From Streptomyces alboflavus (GTDB taxonomy: Bacteria; Actinomycetota; Actinomycetes; Streptomycetales; Streptomycetaceae): a stretch of 64,000 nucleotides of DNA. This document shows positions 52,072 to 59,476 of the stretch, one piece after another. Numbering within the stretch: position 1 is the first letter of the stretch; the number at the start of each line of letters is the position of its first letter. The position numbers and the translations under genes are program-made. The notes under the pieces are model-generated. The model ran no database searches and had not been told where the DNA came from. It saw only the letters and a program-made list of their open reading frames with translations. The stretch spans positions 44,792 to 108,791 of the forward strand of contig NZ_JNXT01000057.1 of assembly GCF_000716675.1 (NCBI RefSeq). The letters run 5' to 3'.

Positions 52072-52110
52072 ACGGGGGTGCTCGCGCAACCGACTTGCGC
52101 AGCACCCCCG
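52072..52110 (+). terminator. Terminator of lsrL
   Basis: Arms CGGGGGTGCT...AGCACCCCCG (52072-52081, 52101-52110) extended inward by GCGCAA/TTGCGC, with one bulged base: 16 base pairs around a 6-nt loop. Confidence 0.8.
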
Positions 52111-52176
52111 CTGGTCAGCTAGAGTCTGGAGCACGCCGAAGGGCAAGGCCGAAAGGGCCGAACCCCGAGGAGTCGT

Positions 52177-52248
52177 GCGGGTGTAGTTCAGTAGTAGAAC
52201 ATCCCCCTTCCAGGGGGAAGGCGCAGTGTGCAATTCCTGTCACCCGCT
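52177..52248 (+). tRNA. tRNA-Gly (anticodon TCC)
   Basis: 72 nt. The acceptor GCGGGTG pairs with CACCCGC, discriminator T. The anticodon loop is CTTCCAG. Followed 79 bp later by tRNA-Gly(GCC). Confidence 0.93.
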
Positions 52249-52327
52249 CCGCACCGCTCACCGACCACCCATTCGGGTGCGGTAAGCTGGTGCTCGCGCC
52301 GATCAGTGAGAGCTGGTCGGAGGCAAT

Positions 52328-52400
52328 GCGAACGTAGCTCAGTTGGTAGAGCGCAACCTTGCCAAGGTTGAGGTCGCGAGTTCGAACCTCGTCGTTCGCT
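52328..52400 (+). tRNA. tRNA-Gly (anticodon GCC), copy 1
   Basis: 73 nt. The acceptor GCGAACG pairs with CGTTCGC, discriminator T. The anticodon loop is TTGCCAA and the T-loop TTCGAAC. A near-identical GCC gene is at 56349-56421. Confidence 0.95.
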
Positions 52401-52407
52401 CCAGTCA

Positions 52408-52440
52408 CGAAGGCCCGGTGTCCCAGACACCGGGCCTTCG
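52408..52440 (+). terminator. Terminator of the tRNA-Gly pair
   Basis: Perfect 14-bp arms CGAAGGCCCGGTGT (52408-52421) and ACACCGGGCCTTCG (52427-52440) with a 5-nt loop. Confidence 0.88.
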
Positions 52441-52479
52441 TCGTGCTCCCCGCGCCCCGCAGGCGGCGGCCCGCACGTC

Positions 52480-52506
52480 TGACATTTGTCATGCGAGTCG
52501 ATGACA
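52480..52506. promoter_or_regulatory. Overlapping TGTCA inverted repeats before the ABC/two-component operon
   Basis: TGACATTTGTCA (52480-52491) overlaps TGTCAT-N8-ATGACA (52487-52506), three half-sites 44-70 bp before the ABC ATG. The operon encodes a LuxR-type response regulator, the obvious candidate binder. Confidence 0.6.
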
Positions 52507-52549
52507 ACGCGCACTGCCCGCGGCTTCGACGGCGGGCGAGCCTTGAGTC

Positions 52550-53545
52550 ATGACAGACCAAGTGATCGAAGTGACCGACCTGCGGCGCCGCTACACGGGA
52601 GGCTTCGAAGCGGTCCGGGGGATCTCGTTCACCGCCGGTCGCGGGGAGCTGTTCGCTCTGCTCGGCACCAACGGCGCGGGCAAGACCTCCACCGTCGAAG
52701 TCCTCGAAGGCCTCGCCGAACCCGCCTCCGGGACCGTCCGGGTCCTCGGGCACGACCCGTACCGCGAGCGGGACGCGGTCCGGCCCCGGATCGGCGTGAT
52801 GCTCCAGGAAGGCGGCTTCCCGTCCGAGCTGACCGTCGACGAGACGCTGCGCATGTGGGCCGGCTGCACCAGCGGGGCCCGCCCCGCCGCCGAGGTCCTC
52901 GAATCCGTCGGCCTCACCGGCCGCGGCAAGGTGCGCGTCAAGCAGCTCTCCGGCGGCGAGAAGCGGCGCCTCGACCTCGCGACCGCGCTGCTCGGCGACC
53001 CCGAAGTGCTGTTCCTCGACGAACCCACCACCGGACTCGACGCCGAAGGCCGCCGCGAGACCTGGAAGTTGGTGCGCGCACTGCGCGAACAGGGCACCAC
53101 CGTGCTCCTCACCACCCACTACCTGGAAGAGGCCGAGAACCTCGCCGACCGCCTCGCGATCCTGCACGAAGGCCGCATCGCCGCCACCGGCACCGTCGCC
53201 GAGGTCGTCGCCTCCCAGCCCGCCCGCATCTCCTTCCAGCTGCCCGAGGGGTACTTCCCCGGCGACCTGCCGCCGCTCGCCGAACTCGGCGTGACCGGAC
53301 ACGAGGTGGAGGGCCGCACCATCCGGCTCCGCACCGACCGGCTCCAGCAGGTCGCCACCGCCCTGCTCACCTGGGCCGAACACACCGGCGTCCGGCTCGA
53401 CCGGCTCGACGTGCGCGCCGCCTCACTGGAAGAGGCGTTCCTCCAGATCGCGCAGGAGGCGACCCGGACCGCCGAGGAGACCGGCGACATCCGTCAGGTC
53501 GGCGGCTCCCGCCGGACGAACCAGCAGAAGGAGACCGTCCGATGA
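52550..53545 (+). CDS. ABC transporter ATP-binding protein (exporter, DrrA-like)
   Basis: 331 residues. Walker A LLGTNGAGKTSTVEVLEGL (about 37-55), signature VKQLSGGEKRRLDLATALLG, Walker B VLFLDEPTTGLD, switch TTHYLEEAENLADR. The C-terminal extension after about 225 is typical of drug and lipid exporters of the ABC-2 type. ATG 52550 follows an operator-like repeat. Its stop overlaps the permease start by 4 bp. It powers export of an unknown compound, sensed or regulated by the kinase and regulator downstream. Confidence 0.95.
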   Translation: MTDQVIEVTDLRRRYTGGFEAVRGISFTAGRGELFALLGTNGAGKTSTVEVLEGLAEPASGTVRVLGHDPYRERDAVRPRIGVMLQEGGFPSELTVDETLRMWAGCTSGARPAAEVLESVGLTGRGKVRVKQLSGGEKRRLDLATALLGDPEVLFLDEPTTGLDAEGRRETWKLVRALREQGTTVLLTTHYLEEAENLADRLAILHEGRIAATGTVAEVVASQPARISFQLPEGYFPGDLPPLAELGVTGHEVEGRTIRLRTDRLQQVATALLTWAEHTGVRLDRLDVRAASLEEAFLQIAQEATRTAEETGDIRQVGGSRRTNQQKETVR

Positions 53546-54363
53546 GCCCCACCGACACCGTCGCCCCACCGGCCGCCCGGCCCGCCCGCGGCGCCGCCAC
53601 GACCACCCCGGCCGGCCGCCTCCTGGCCCTGGCCCGGGCCGAGCTCACCCTGCTCGGCCGCGCCAAGGGCACGCTGTTCGCGGCGCTCTTCGTGCCCCTG
53701 GTCGTGCCCTTCACCATGAAGTCGGCGGCCCAGGAAATGGACCTGAAGGGCACCGGGCTCTCCGTCGGCTCGGTCCTGCTGCCGTCCGCGATCGCCTTCT
53801 CCCTGCTCTTCGCCGTGTACTCGACCCTGGTCAGCGTGTACGCGGCCCGGCGCCAGGAACTCGTGCTCAAGCGGCTGCGCACCGGCGAGGTGCGGGACAC
53901 CGAGATCCTCGCGGGCGCGGCGCTGCCGTCCGTCGCCATCGGGCTCGTCCAGTCCCTGGTGCTCATGGGCATGTGCGCCGTCCTGCTCGACGTGGGCACT
54001 CCCGGTGCCGTGCACTACGTGGCCCTGGGCCTGGTCCTCGGACTCGTGATGTTCCCGCTGCTCGCCGCGGTCACCTCGATCGTCAGCCAGAGCGTGGAGA
54101 GCGCCCAGGTCATGGTCATGCCGCTGCTGATCGCCTCCCTGATCGGCTCCGGCGCGACCGTGCCCCTCGAAGTCATGCCGGACAAGCTGGCCAGGATCTG
54201 CGAGCTGCTTCCGCTGTCCCCCGTGATCGCGCTGATCCGCGGCGGCTGGACCGGTGAGCTCGACGCCGGTGAGGCGCTGCGCGCCCTCGCCATCGCGGTG
54301 GCCTGGATCGTGGTCGGCGTGTTTGCTGTACGCAGGTGGTTCCGCTGGGAGCCGCGGCGCTAG
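53542..54363 (+). CDS. ABC-2 type permease
   Basis: 273 residues, six membrane helices. A Pro/Ala-rich start is followed by LFAALFVPLVVPFTMKSAAQ, SVLLPSAIAFSLLFAVYSTLVSVYAA, the basic loop RRQELVLKRLRTGEV (where the ATPase docks), and the helices PSVAIGLVQSLVLMGMCAVLL and ESAQVMVMPLLIASLIGSG. This is the partner of the overlapping ATPase gene. The typical ABC-2 motif near the last helix (LPLSPVIALIRGGW) is present. Substrate not predictable. Confidence 0.93.
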   Translation: MSPTDTVAPPAARPARGAATTTPAGRLLALARAELTLLGRAKGTLFAALFVPLVVPFTMKSAAQEMDLKGTGLSVGSVLLPSAIAFSLLFAVYSTLVSVYAARRQELVLKRLRTGEVRDTEILAGAALPSVAIGLVQSLVLMGMCAVLLDVGTPGAVHYVALGLVLGLVMFPLLAAVTSIVSQSVESAQVMVMPLLIASLIGSGATVPLEVMPDKLARICELLPLSPVIALIRGGWTGELDAGEALRALAIAVAWIVVGVFAVRRWFRWEPRR

Positions 54364-54433
54364 CGGCGCCGGTCAGGGGCCTGCCGGGCGGGCGAAGGGA
54401 ACAGGGACGGGGAGAGGGAGAGGACAGGGAGCG

Positions 54434-55717
54434 GTGGGCAGGATCCGGGGTTGGCAACGGCGCTGGCGCGGTCTGAGGAAGATCGAACAGGTCGAGCTGC
54501 AGAGCATGGTCATGTGGCACACCGTGCCGTGGATCTTCTTCCTCAGCTGGTGCGCGGTGCCGATCGGCCTGAACCTGCGGCACGAGACCACCGCGCAGCT
54601 CCTCGGCTGGTCGATGATCGTGGTGGCCGCGCTCCAGTGCGTGCAGGTCAACCGCACGCTGCGCCGCGCCCTCGACCACTACCTGGGCCGCGCCCCGTTC
54701 CCGCGCCGCGACCTGGCCGTCATGTTCGGCCTCACCGTCGCCGGCTTCGGCCTCGCCCTCGCGCTCCAGCACATCGACGGCGTCAAGGGCGGCGTGATCG
54801 GCCTCGGCTTGCTGTTCCTGATCACCCCGTACGCGGAGGCGCTGGGCTTCGCCGTGTCGATCCGGAGCTTCTTCCGCCAGCTCGCGGGCATCCTCGTCGT
54901 CCTGCTTGCCGCCTTCGCCGCCGTGGGGACGCGCGGCGGGCTGCTGGCCGCCCTGGCCGTGCTCATCGCCGTCGGCGGCCTGGTCTCGCTGCTCACCTCG
55001 CGCTGCGGAGCCTGGACGCTCGCGGTGATGTGGGAGGCCGAGCGGGCCCGCGAGACCGAGGGCCGCCTCGCCGTCGCCGAGGAACGCCTGCGGTTCGGCC
55101 GCGACCTGCACGACGTCATGGGCCGCAACCTCGCCGTCATCGCGCTCAAGAGCGAGCTCGCCGTGCAGCTCGCCCGGCGCGGCAGGCCCGAGGCGGTGGA
55201 CCAGATGGTCGAGGTGCAGCGGATCGCGCAGGAGACCCAGCGGGAGATACGGGACGTCGTCCGCGGCTACCGCGAGGCCGAGCTGGGCGCCGAACTCGCC
55301 GGGGCGCAGGGCGTCCTGGAGGCCGCCGGGATCGTCTGCCGGGTGTCCGGGGCGCCCGTCGGGCTGCCCCCGGCCGTGCAGGCGGCGCTCGGGTGGGTCG
55401 TGCGCGAGGGCACCACCAACGTGCTGCGGCACGGCGACGCGGAGACGTGCACCATCACGGTTTCGGTGACGGAAGGACGTACGGAGTTGACCATCGAGAA
55501 CGACGGGGCGCCCGAGGCCCCCGTCGGCAGCGGCGGGTCCGGGCTCAGGGGGCTCGGGGAACGGCTCGCCACCGTGGGCGGCACGCTGGAGCACACCGCG
55601 GCGGACGGGCGCTTCCGGCTCACGGCACGGGTGCCGCTGCCGGGGCCCGGCCGCCCGGACCGGGCACCCGACCCGGCGGACGCCGTCCCGCTCACCCCGG
55701 AGGCCAAGGCCTCATGA
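54434..55717 (+). CDS. Sensor histidine kinase (HisKA_3, DesK-like)
   Basis: 427 residues. About five to six membrane helices fill residues 25-195 (VPWIFFLSWCAVPIGLNL, AVMFGLTVAGFGLALALQ, LAGILVVLLAAFAAVG) without a large outer domain, so it probably senses a membrane signal or the transporter itself. The dimerisation helix RFGRDLHDVMGRNLAVIALK carries the phospho-acceptor His. The ATPase has VREGTTNVLRHGDA (N box) and GSGLRGLGERLATVGG (G box). The GTG at 54434 has AGGGAG just before it; an ATG at 54509 is the alternative. Its stop overlaps the regulator gene. Confidence 0.92.
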   Translation: MGRIRGWQRRWRGLRKIEQVELQSMVMWHTVPWIFFLSWCAVPIGLNLRHETTAQLLGWSMIVVAALQCVQVNRTLRRALDHYLGRAPFPRRDLAVMFGLTVAGFGLALALQHIDGVKGGVIGLGLLFLITPYAEALGFAVSIRSFFRQLAGILVVLLAAFAAVGTRGGLLAALAVLIAVGGLVSLLTSRCGAWTLAVMWEAERARETEGRLAVAEERLRFGRDLHDVMGRNLAVIALKSELAVQLARRGRPEAVDQMVEVQRIAQETQREIRDVVRGYREAELGAELAGAQGVLEAAGIVCRVSGAPVGLPPAVQAALGWVVREGTTNVLRHGDAETCTITVSVTEGRTELTIENDGAPEAPVGSGGSGLRGLGERLATVGGTLEHTAADGRFRLTARVPLPGPGRPDRAPDPADAVPLTPEAKAS

Positions 55718-56325
55718 CCGCCGTACGCGTGCTGCTCGCCGACGACGAGCATCTGATCCGCGGCGCGCTCGCCGCCCTGCTCGCCCTGGAGGACGACCTC
55801 GTCGTCGTCGCCGAGGCCGCGACCGGACCCGAGGCGCTCGCCATGGCGCGGGCGCACCGGCCGGACGTCGCCGTGCTCGACCTGCAGATGCCGGGCGCCG
55901 ACGGTGTGAGTGTCGCCACAACGCTGCGGGAGGAACTCCCCGACTGCCGCACCATGATCGTCACCAGCCACGGCCGCCCGGGGCACCTCAAGCGGGCGCT
56001 CGAAGCGGGTGTGCGGGGGTTCGTCCCGAAGACGGTCAGTGCGCAACGGCTTGCGGAGATCATCCGTTCCGTGCACGCGGGAAACCGGTACGTGGACCAG
56101 GAGTTGGCCGCCGACGCGATCTCCGCCGGGGACTCCCCGCTGACCGTCCGCGAGGCCGAGGTGCTCGAACTCGCCGCCGACGGCGCGCCCGTGTCGGAGA
56201 TCGCGGAGCGGGCCGCGCTCTCGCCGGGAACGGTCCGCAACTACCTCTCCTCGGCCGTCACCAAGATCGGTGCGGAGAACCGGCACGCGGCGGTGCGTCT
56301 CGCGCGGGAGCGAGGTTGGGTATAG
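55714..56325 (+). CDS. LuxR/NarL-type response regulator (DesR-like)
   Basis: 203 residues. Receiver: VRVLLADDEHLIRGALAALL (acidic pair), VAVLDLQMPGADGVS with the phospho-acceptor Asp, VTSHGRPGHLKRALEAGVRG and the switch Lys in FVPKTVS. DNA-binding: LTVREAEVLELAADGAPVSE and LSPGTVRNYLSSAVTKIGAE. It is cotranscribed with the kinase (4-bp overlap) and the ABC genes. The TGTCA half-sites at 52480-52506 are a fitting target. It ends 23 bp before tRNA-Gly copy 2. Confidence 0.94.
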   Translation: MTAVRVLLADDEHLIRGALAALLALEDDLVVVAEAATGPEALAMARAHRPDVAVLDLQMPGADGVSVATTLREELPDCRTMIVTSHGRPGHLKRALEAGVRGFVPKTVSAQRLAEIIRSVHAGNRYVDQELAADAISAGDSPLTVREAEVLELAADGAPVSEIAERAALSPGTVRNYLSSAVTKIGAENRHAAVRLARERGWV

Positions 56326-56348
56326 TGGCTCTCGCGCTTCGGCGCAGC

Positions 56349-56421
56349 GCGGACGTAGCTCAGTTGGTAGAGCGCAACCTTGCCAAGGTTGAGGTCGCCA
56401 GTTCGAACCTGGTCGTCCGCT
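56349..56421 (+). tRNA. tRNA-Gly (anticodon GCC), copy 2
   Basis: 73 nt. The acceptor GCGGACG pairs with CGTCCGC, discriminator T. The anticodon loop is TTGCCAA. Differs from copy 1 in the acceptor and T stems. Confidence 0.95.
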
Positions 56422-56428
56422 CAGCGAA

Positions 56429-56458
56429 AGCCCCCCGGTTCCTCGGAACCGGGGGGCT
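56429..56458. terminator. Shared terminator between tRNA-Gly copy 2 and purC
   Basis: Perfect 12-bp arms AGCCCCCCGGTT (56429-56440) and AACCGGGGGGCT (56447-56458); serves both converging transcripts. Confidence 0.85.
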
Positions 56459-56480
56459 CTGTCGTGCCTGCGGTCGTGTC

Positions 56481-57380
56481 CTACGCCCAGGCGGTTCCCG
56501 TGAGCCGCTCGTACGCCTCGATGTACTTGGCGCGGGTCGCCGCCACCACGTCCGCGGGCAGCGGCGGGGGCGGCTGCTCGCTCGCGCGGTCCCAGCCGGA
56601 CGCGGCCGAGGTGAGCCAGTCGCGCACGTACTGCTTGTCGAAGGACGGCTGGGCGCGGCCCGGCTTCCAGGTGTCGGCCGGCCAGAAGCGGGACGAGTCC
56701 GGGGTGAGGACCTCGTCGGCGAGGACCAGGGTGTCCCCGTCGAAGCCGAACTCGAACTTGGTGTCGGCGAGGATCAGACCGCGCTCACGGGCGATGTCGC
56801 GGGCGCGGCTGTACACGGCGAGGGTCGCCTGCCGCAGCTGGGCGGCGGTGTCGGCACCGACCTGGCGGGCCACTTCCTCGTACGACACGTTCTCGTCGTG
56901 CTCGCCGACGTCCGCCTTCGTGGCGGGCGTGAAGATCGGCGCGGGCAGCTCGGAGCCGTTCTCCAGGCCCTCGGGCAGCGCGAGGCCGCAGACCGTGCGG
57001 GTGTCGTTGTACTCGACGAGGCCCGAGCCCGTCAGATAGCCGCGGGCCACGCACTCGACCGGGACCATCGCCAGGGACTTGCAGATGAGGGTGCGGCCCT
57101 CCCAGTCGGCGGGGGCGCCGGACGGCACGTCGGTGGAGATGACGTGGTTCGGGGCCAGGTCGGCGAGCTGGTCGAACCACCACAGCGAGAGCCGGGTCAG
57201 CACCCGCCCCTTGTCGGGGATCTCGGTGGGCAGCACCCAGTCATAGGCGGACATGCGGTCGCTGGCGACCATCACGAGGTCGCCCGCCTCGTTCTGGTAC
57301 AGCTCGCGCACCTTGCCGGTGTGCAGATGCACCAGACCCGGAACCTGAATCGGCTCGGGCTTTTCGACGAATCCGGACAC
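56481..57380 (-). CDS. purC: Phosphoribosylaminoimidazole-succinocarboxamide synthase
   Basis: 299 residues. Conserved blocks: HLHTGKVRELYQNEAGDLVM, VASDRMSAYDWVLPTEIPDK, KSLAMVPVECVARGYLTGSG, LILADTKFEFGFDGDTLVL and DEVLTPDSSRFWPADTW. It joins CAIR with aspartate to give SAICAR. The GTG at 57380 is preceded by GGGAGGAAC. It stands apart from the other pur genes, separated from purL by the lsrL, tRNA and ABC genes, and must have its own promoter in 57381-57535. Confidence 0.97.
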   Translation of the reverse strand: MSGFVEKPEPIQVPGLVHLHTGKVRELYQNEAGDLVMVASDRMSAYDWVLPTEIPDKGRVLTRLSLWWFDQLADLAPNHVISTDVPSGAPADWEGRTLICKSLAMVPVECVARGYLTGSGLVEYNDTRTVCGLALPEGLENGSELPAPIFTPATKADVGEHDENVSYEEVARQVGADTAAQLRQATLAVYSRARDIARERGLILADTKFEFGFDGDTLVLADEVLTPDSSRFWPADTWKPGRAQPSFDKQYVRDWLTSAASGWDRASEQPPPPLPADVVAATRAKYIEAYERLTGTAWA

Positions 57381-57535
57381 GGTTCCTCCCCGTGGTTCTG
57401 TCCAAGTGGCTCGATTCTCCCGTATGCGGGAGCTGGTCTTGGCCACGGGTTGCCCGGATGGGGCGTGGTGAACGCGAACGGGCCTCGGCGGTGTCCTCGG
57501 AGGGCCGGGCCGCGGCCGGGTCCGCGGGTCCTGCC

Positions 57536-59044
57536 TCAGTCGCGTTTGCAGATGCGGTCCAGGAGGTTGGCCGTGGCGCGCTGGACGCGTGGGTCGATGT
57601 GGCCGGGGCGGTCCAGGGCCGGGGACCAGGCGAAGGTGCCCGACGCGAAGACGAGGGCGCCGGAGGGGGCGCGGTACAGCGAGGTCTCCTGGTGGCGCAC
57701 GGCGCCCTCGCTGTCCTCGTACGGGGAGTGGGCGAGCAGGATGCGGCCCTGGTGCTCGGGGAGCGCGGTGCGCGGGAAGTAGCGGTCGGCCTCGCCCGCG
57801 ACCAGGCCGTCGATCTCGTCGCTCTCGTGCGCGCCGGTCGCCTCCCACAGCCAGTGGTCGGCGTTGCGGACGACGAGCGGGTGCGGCTCGGGGACCCGGC
57901 CCGCGTACTGGATGCCCATCAACTGCTGCTCGGGTACGTCGACTTCGCGCCACAGCGCGGCCTTGCCGGGACCCCGGCGTTTTCGGCAGGTCAGCAGGCG
58001 GTCCGGGACGCCTGAGGGGGACGGGCCCAACTCGACCTGCCAGTACATGGTGTTGGCGGACAGGAAGACCAGGGACGTGCCGGACTCGCGGGCCAGCTCC
58101 GTGGTGCGGCGCATCGCCGCCGACCAGTACTCGTCGTGGCCGGGGAAGACCAGGCCCCGGTAGCGGGTCGGGTCGATGCGGCCCGCGTGCAGGTCGCGGG
58201 TGTCGGCGTACGCGAGGTCGTAGCCGTAGCGCTCGGCCCAGCGGATGAAGTCGTAGGCGTGGCCCACGTGCAGGGGCAGGCCCGCGCCCGCGTACGGCCG
58301 GTCGAAGGAGACCGTCGTCGCGGCCTCGCTCTCGCCGAGGAGCCGGCCGTAGTCGTCCCAGGCGTGGTAGAGGCTGGCGCCGGTGTGGCCGTCCTCCGGG
58401 TAGAGGTTGTACGCCTGCCAGGTGATGTCGGGCAGCAGGACGAGCAGGTCCGCCGAGGGGGCGACGGGCTCGCCGGGGCCCGGGGGGACGCTGTCGCGGA
58501 CCGTGAAGGGGACGTGCGAGCGGTAGCCGTCGGTGGTGGTGAGGACCGCCACGTACGCCCCGATGTTCCAGTACGACGGGATCTGCAGGCGCCAGGACAG
58601 CCACCAGTGGTGGCAGGAGACCGTGCGGTCGGCGGCGAGCGGGGCGGGCTGGACGATGCCGGAGAGGCGGGGGCTCGTCGTGATCTTGCGGGCGCCGTCG
58701 CCGCTGTAGTGGCCGATGCGGTAGATGTCCACGCTGAACTGCTGGGGCGGGTCCACGGTGATGTGGAAGTCGATCGCCTCGCCGGGGGCGGCGGCTCCGG
58801 TGCTGGTGAAACCCTTGATCTGGCGGTGTATGTCGTCGGCTGTGCGGGGGCTGCCGGTGCGGGGGGCGGGGACGGGTCCGGTGGCGCCGGGGGTGTGGTC
58901 CACGTACCAGGGGACTACCTGGCCCGTGTCGTCGAAGTAGTGCTCGGCGCCGCGGAGCCAGGGCAGGGGGCCCTGGCCGAACGGGTCGGTCACGGCGTGG
59001 GCGAGGGCGCCCGACTCCCAGCGGCGGATCGGCTCCGGTCCCAT
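57536..59044 (-). CDS. N,N-dimethylformamidase large-subunit-like protein
   Basis: 502 residues, no signal peptide. Segments: IKGFTSTGAAAPGEAIDFHI, QQFSVDIYRIGHYSGDGARK, WWLSWRLQIPSYWNIGAYVA, TWQAYNLYPEDGHTGASLYH, LVFPGHDEYWSAAMRRTTEL and FLSANTMYWQVELGPSP. These match the DmfB C-terminal-like family (N,N-dimethylformamidase beta subunit), which also includes many uncharacterised proteins, so amidase activity is only a guess. ATG 59044 starts the conserved part; the frame continuing to 59188 runs through a 16-bp tandem repeat and is rejected. It lies 155 bp upstream of purC on the same strand. Confidence 0.78.
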   Translation of the reverse strand: MGPEPIRRWESGALAHAVTDPFGQGPLPWLRGAEHYFDDTGQVVPWYVDHTPGATGPVPAPRTGSPRTADDIHRQIKGFTSTGAAAPGEAIDFHITVDPPQQFSVDIYRIGHYSGDGARKITTSPRLSGIVQPAPLAADRTVSCHHWWLSWRLQIPSYWNIGAYVAVLTTTDGYRSHVPFTVRDSVPPGPGEPVAPSADLLVLLPDITWQAYNLYPEDGHTGASLYHAWDDYGRLLGESEAATTVSFDRPYAGAGLPLHVGHAYDFIRWAERYGYDLAYADTRDLHAGRIDPTRYRGLVFPGHDEYWSAAMRRTTELARESGTSLVFLSANTMYWQVELGPSPSGVPDRLLTCRKRRGPGKAALWREVDVPEQQLMGIQYAGRVPEPHPLVVRNADHWLWEATGAHESDEIDGLVAGEADRYFPRTALPEHQGRILLAHSPYEDSEGAVRHQETSLYRAPSGALVFASGTFAWSPALDRPGHIDPRVQRATANLLDRICKRD

Positions 59045-59109
59045 GCGTTGTCCCCTCCCTCGCTCCCCCGGCCTGGGCGACACGGGTGGTGCGGCGGGGG
59101 TACGCCCTT

Positions 59110-59157
59110 GGCTCTGCGCTGTTCCGGCTCTGTGCTGTTCCGGCTCTGCACTGTCCC
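59110..59157. repeat. Three 16-bp tandem repeats
   Basis: Units at 59110, 59126 and 59142, consensus GGCTCTGYRCTGTTCC, 66-113 bp upstream of the dimethylformamidase-like start. Could be part of its promoter or slippage-derived filler. Confidence 0.75.
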
Positions 59158-59320
59158 ACGTGGCCGTGTCGGCTGCCGGACCCAGCACATCACATTACGC
59201 ACGTGTGTCGTTACCGTTCGTCGTGAATTGGTGCTGGGTGGGGGGGTCTGGCCCTGGGGCGGCGGGGGTGGGTGTTCCCCTCGGGTGGGACGGGGGCGCC
59301 GCCGGATCGGCGCTGCGCGC

Positions 59321-59445
59321 CTCGTCCTCAAGCGCCGGACGGGCTGAAATTGCCCCGACGTCGGCCTGAAGGTGCCGGGCTGTTGCTCGGCAGGTGCAAG
59401 GTTGGGCGGGTGGGTGAGAGAGCCCGTCCGGCGTTTGAGGACGAG
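59321..59445. repeat. Inverted pair of the 25-bp dispersed element
   Basis: 59321-59345 is identical to 43913-43937. 59421-59445 is the same element inverted with one mismatch. Together they can form a long-stem hairpin with a 75-nt loop just past the stop (59477) of the M48-like gene, so a terminator role is likely. Confidence 0.75.
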
Positions 59446-59476
59446 CGCGGAGCGCGATCCGGGGCGGGCCGGGGGG

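Noticed and set aside
52095..52125. Possible tRNA promoter TTGCGC-N19-TAGAGT before tRNA-Gly(TCC)
   Set aside because: The -35-like part lies inside the lsrL terminator stem and the spacing is too long to be confident.
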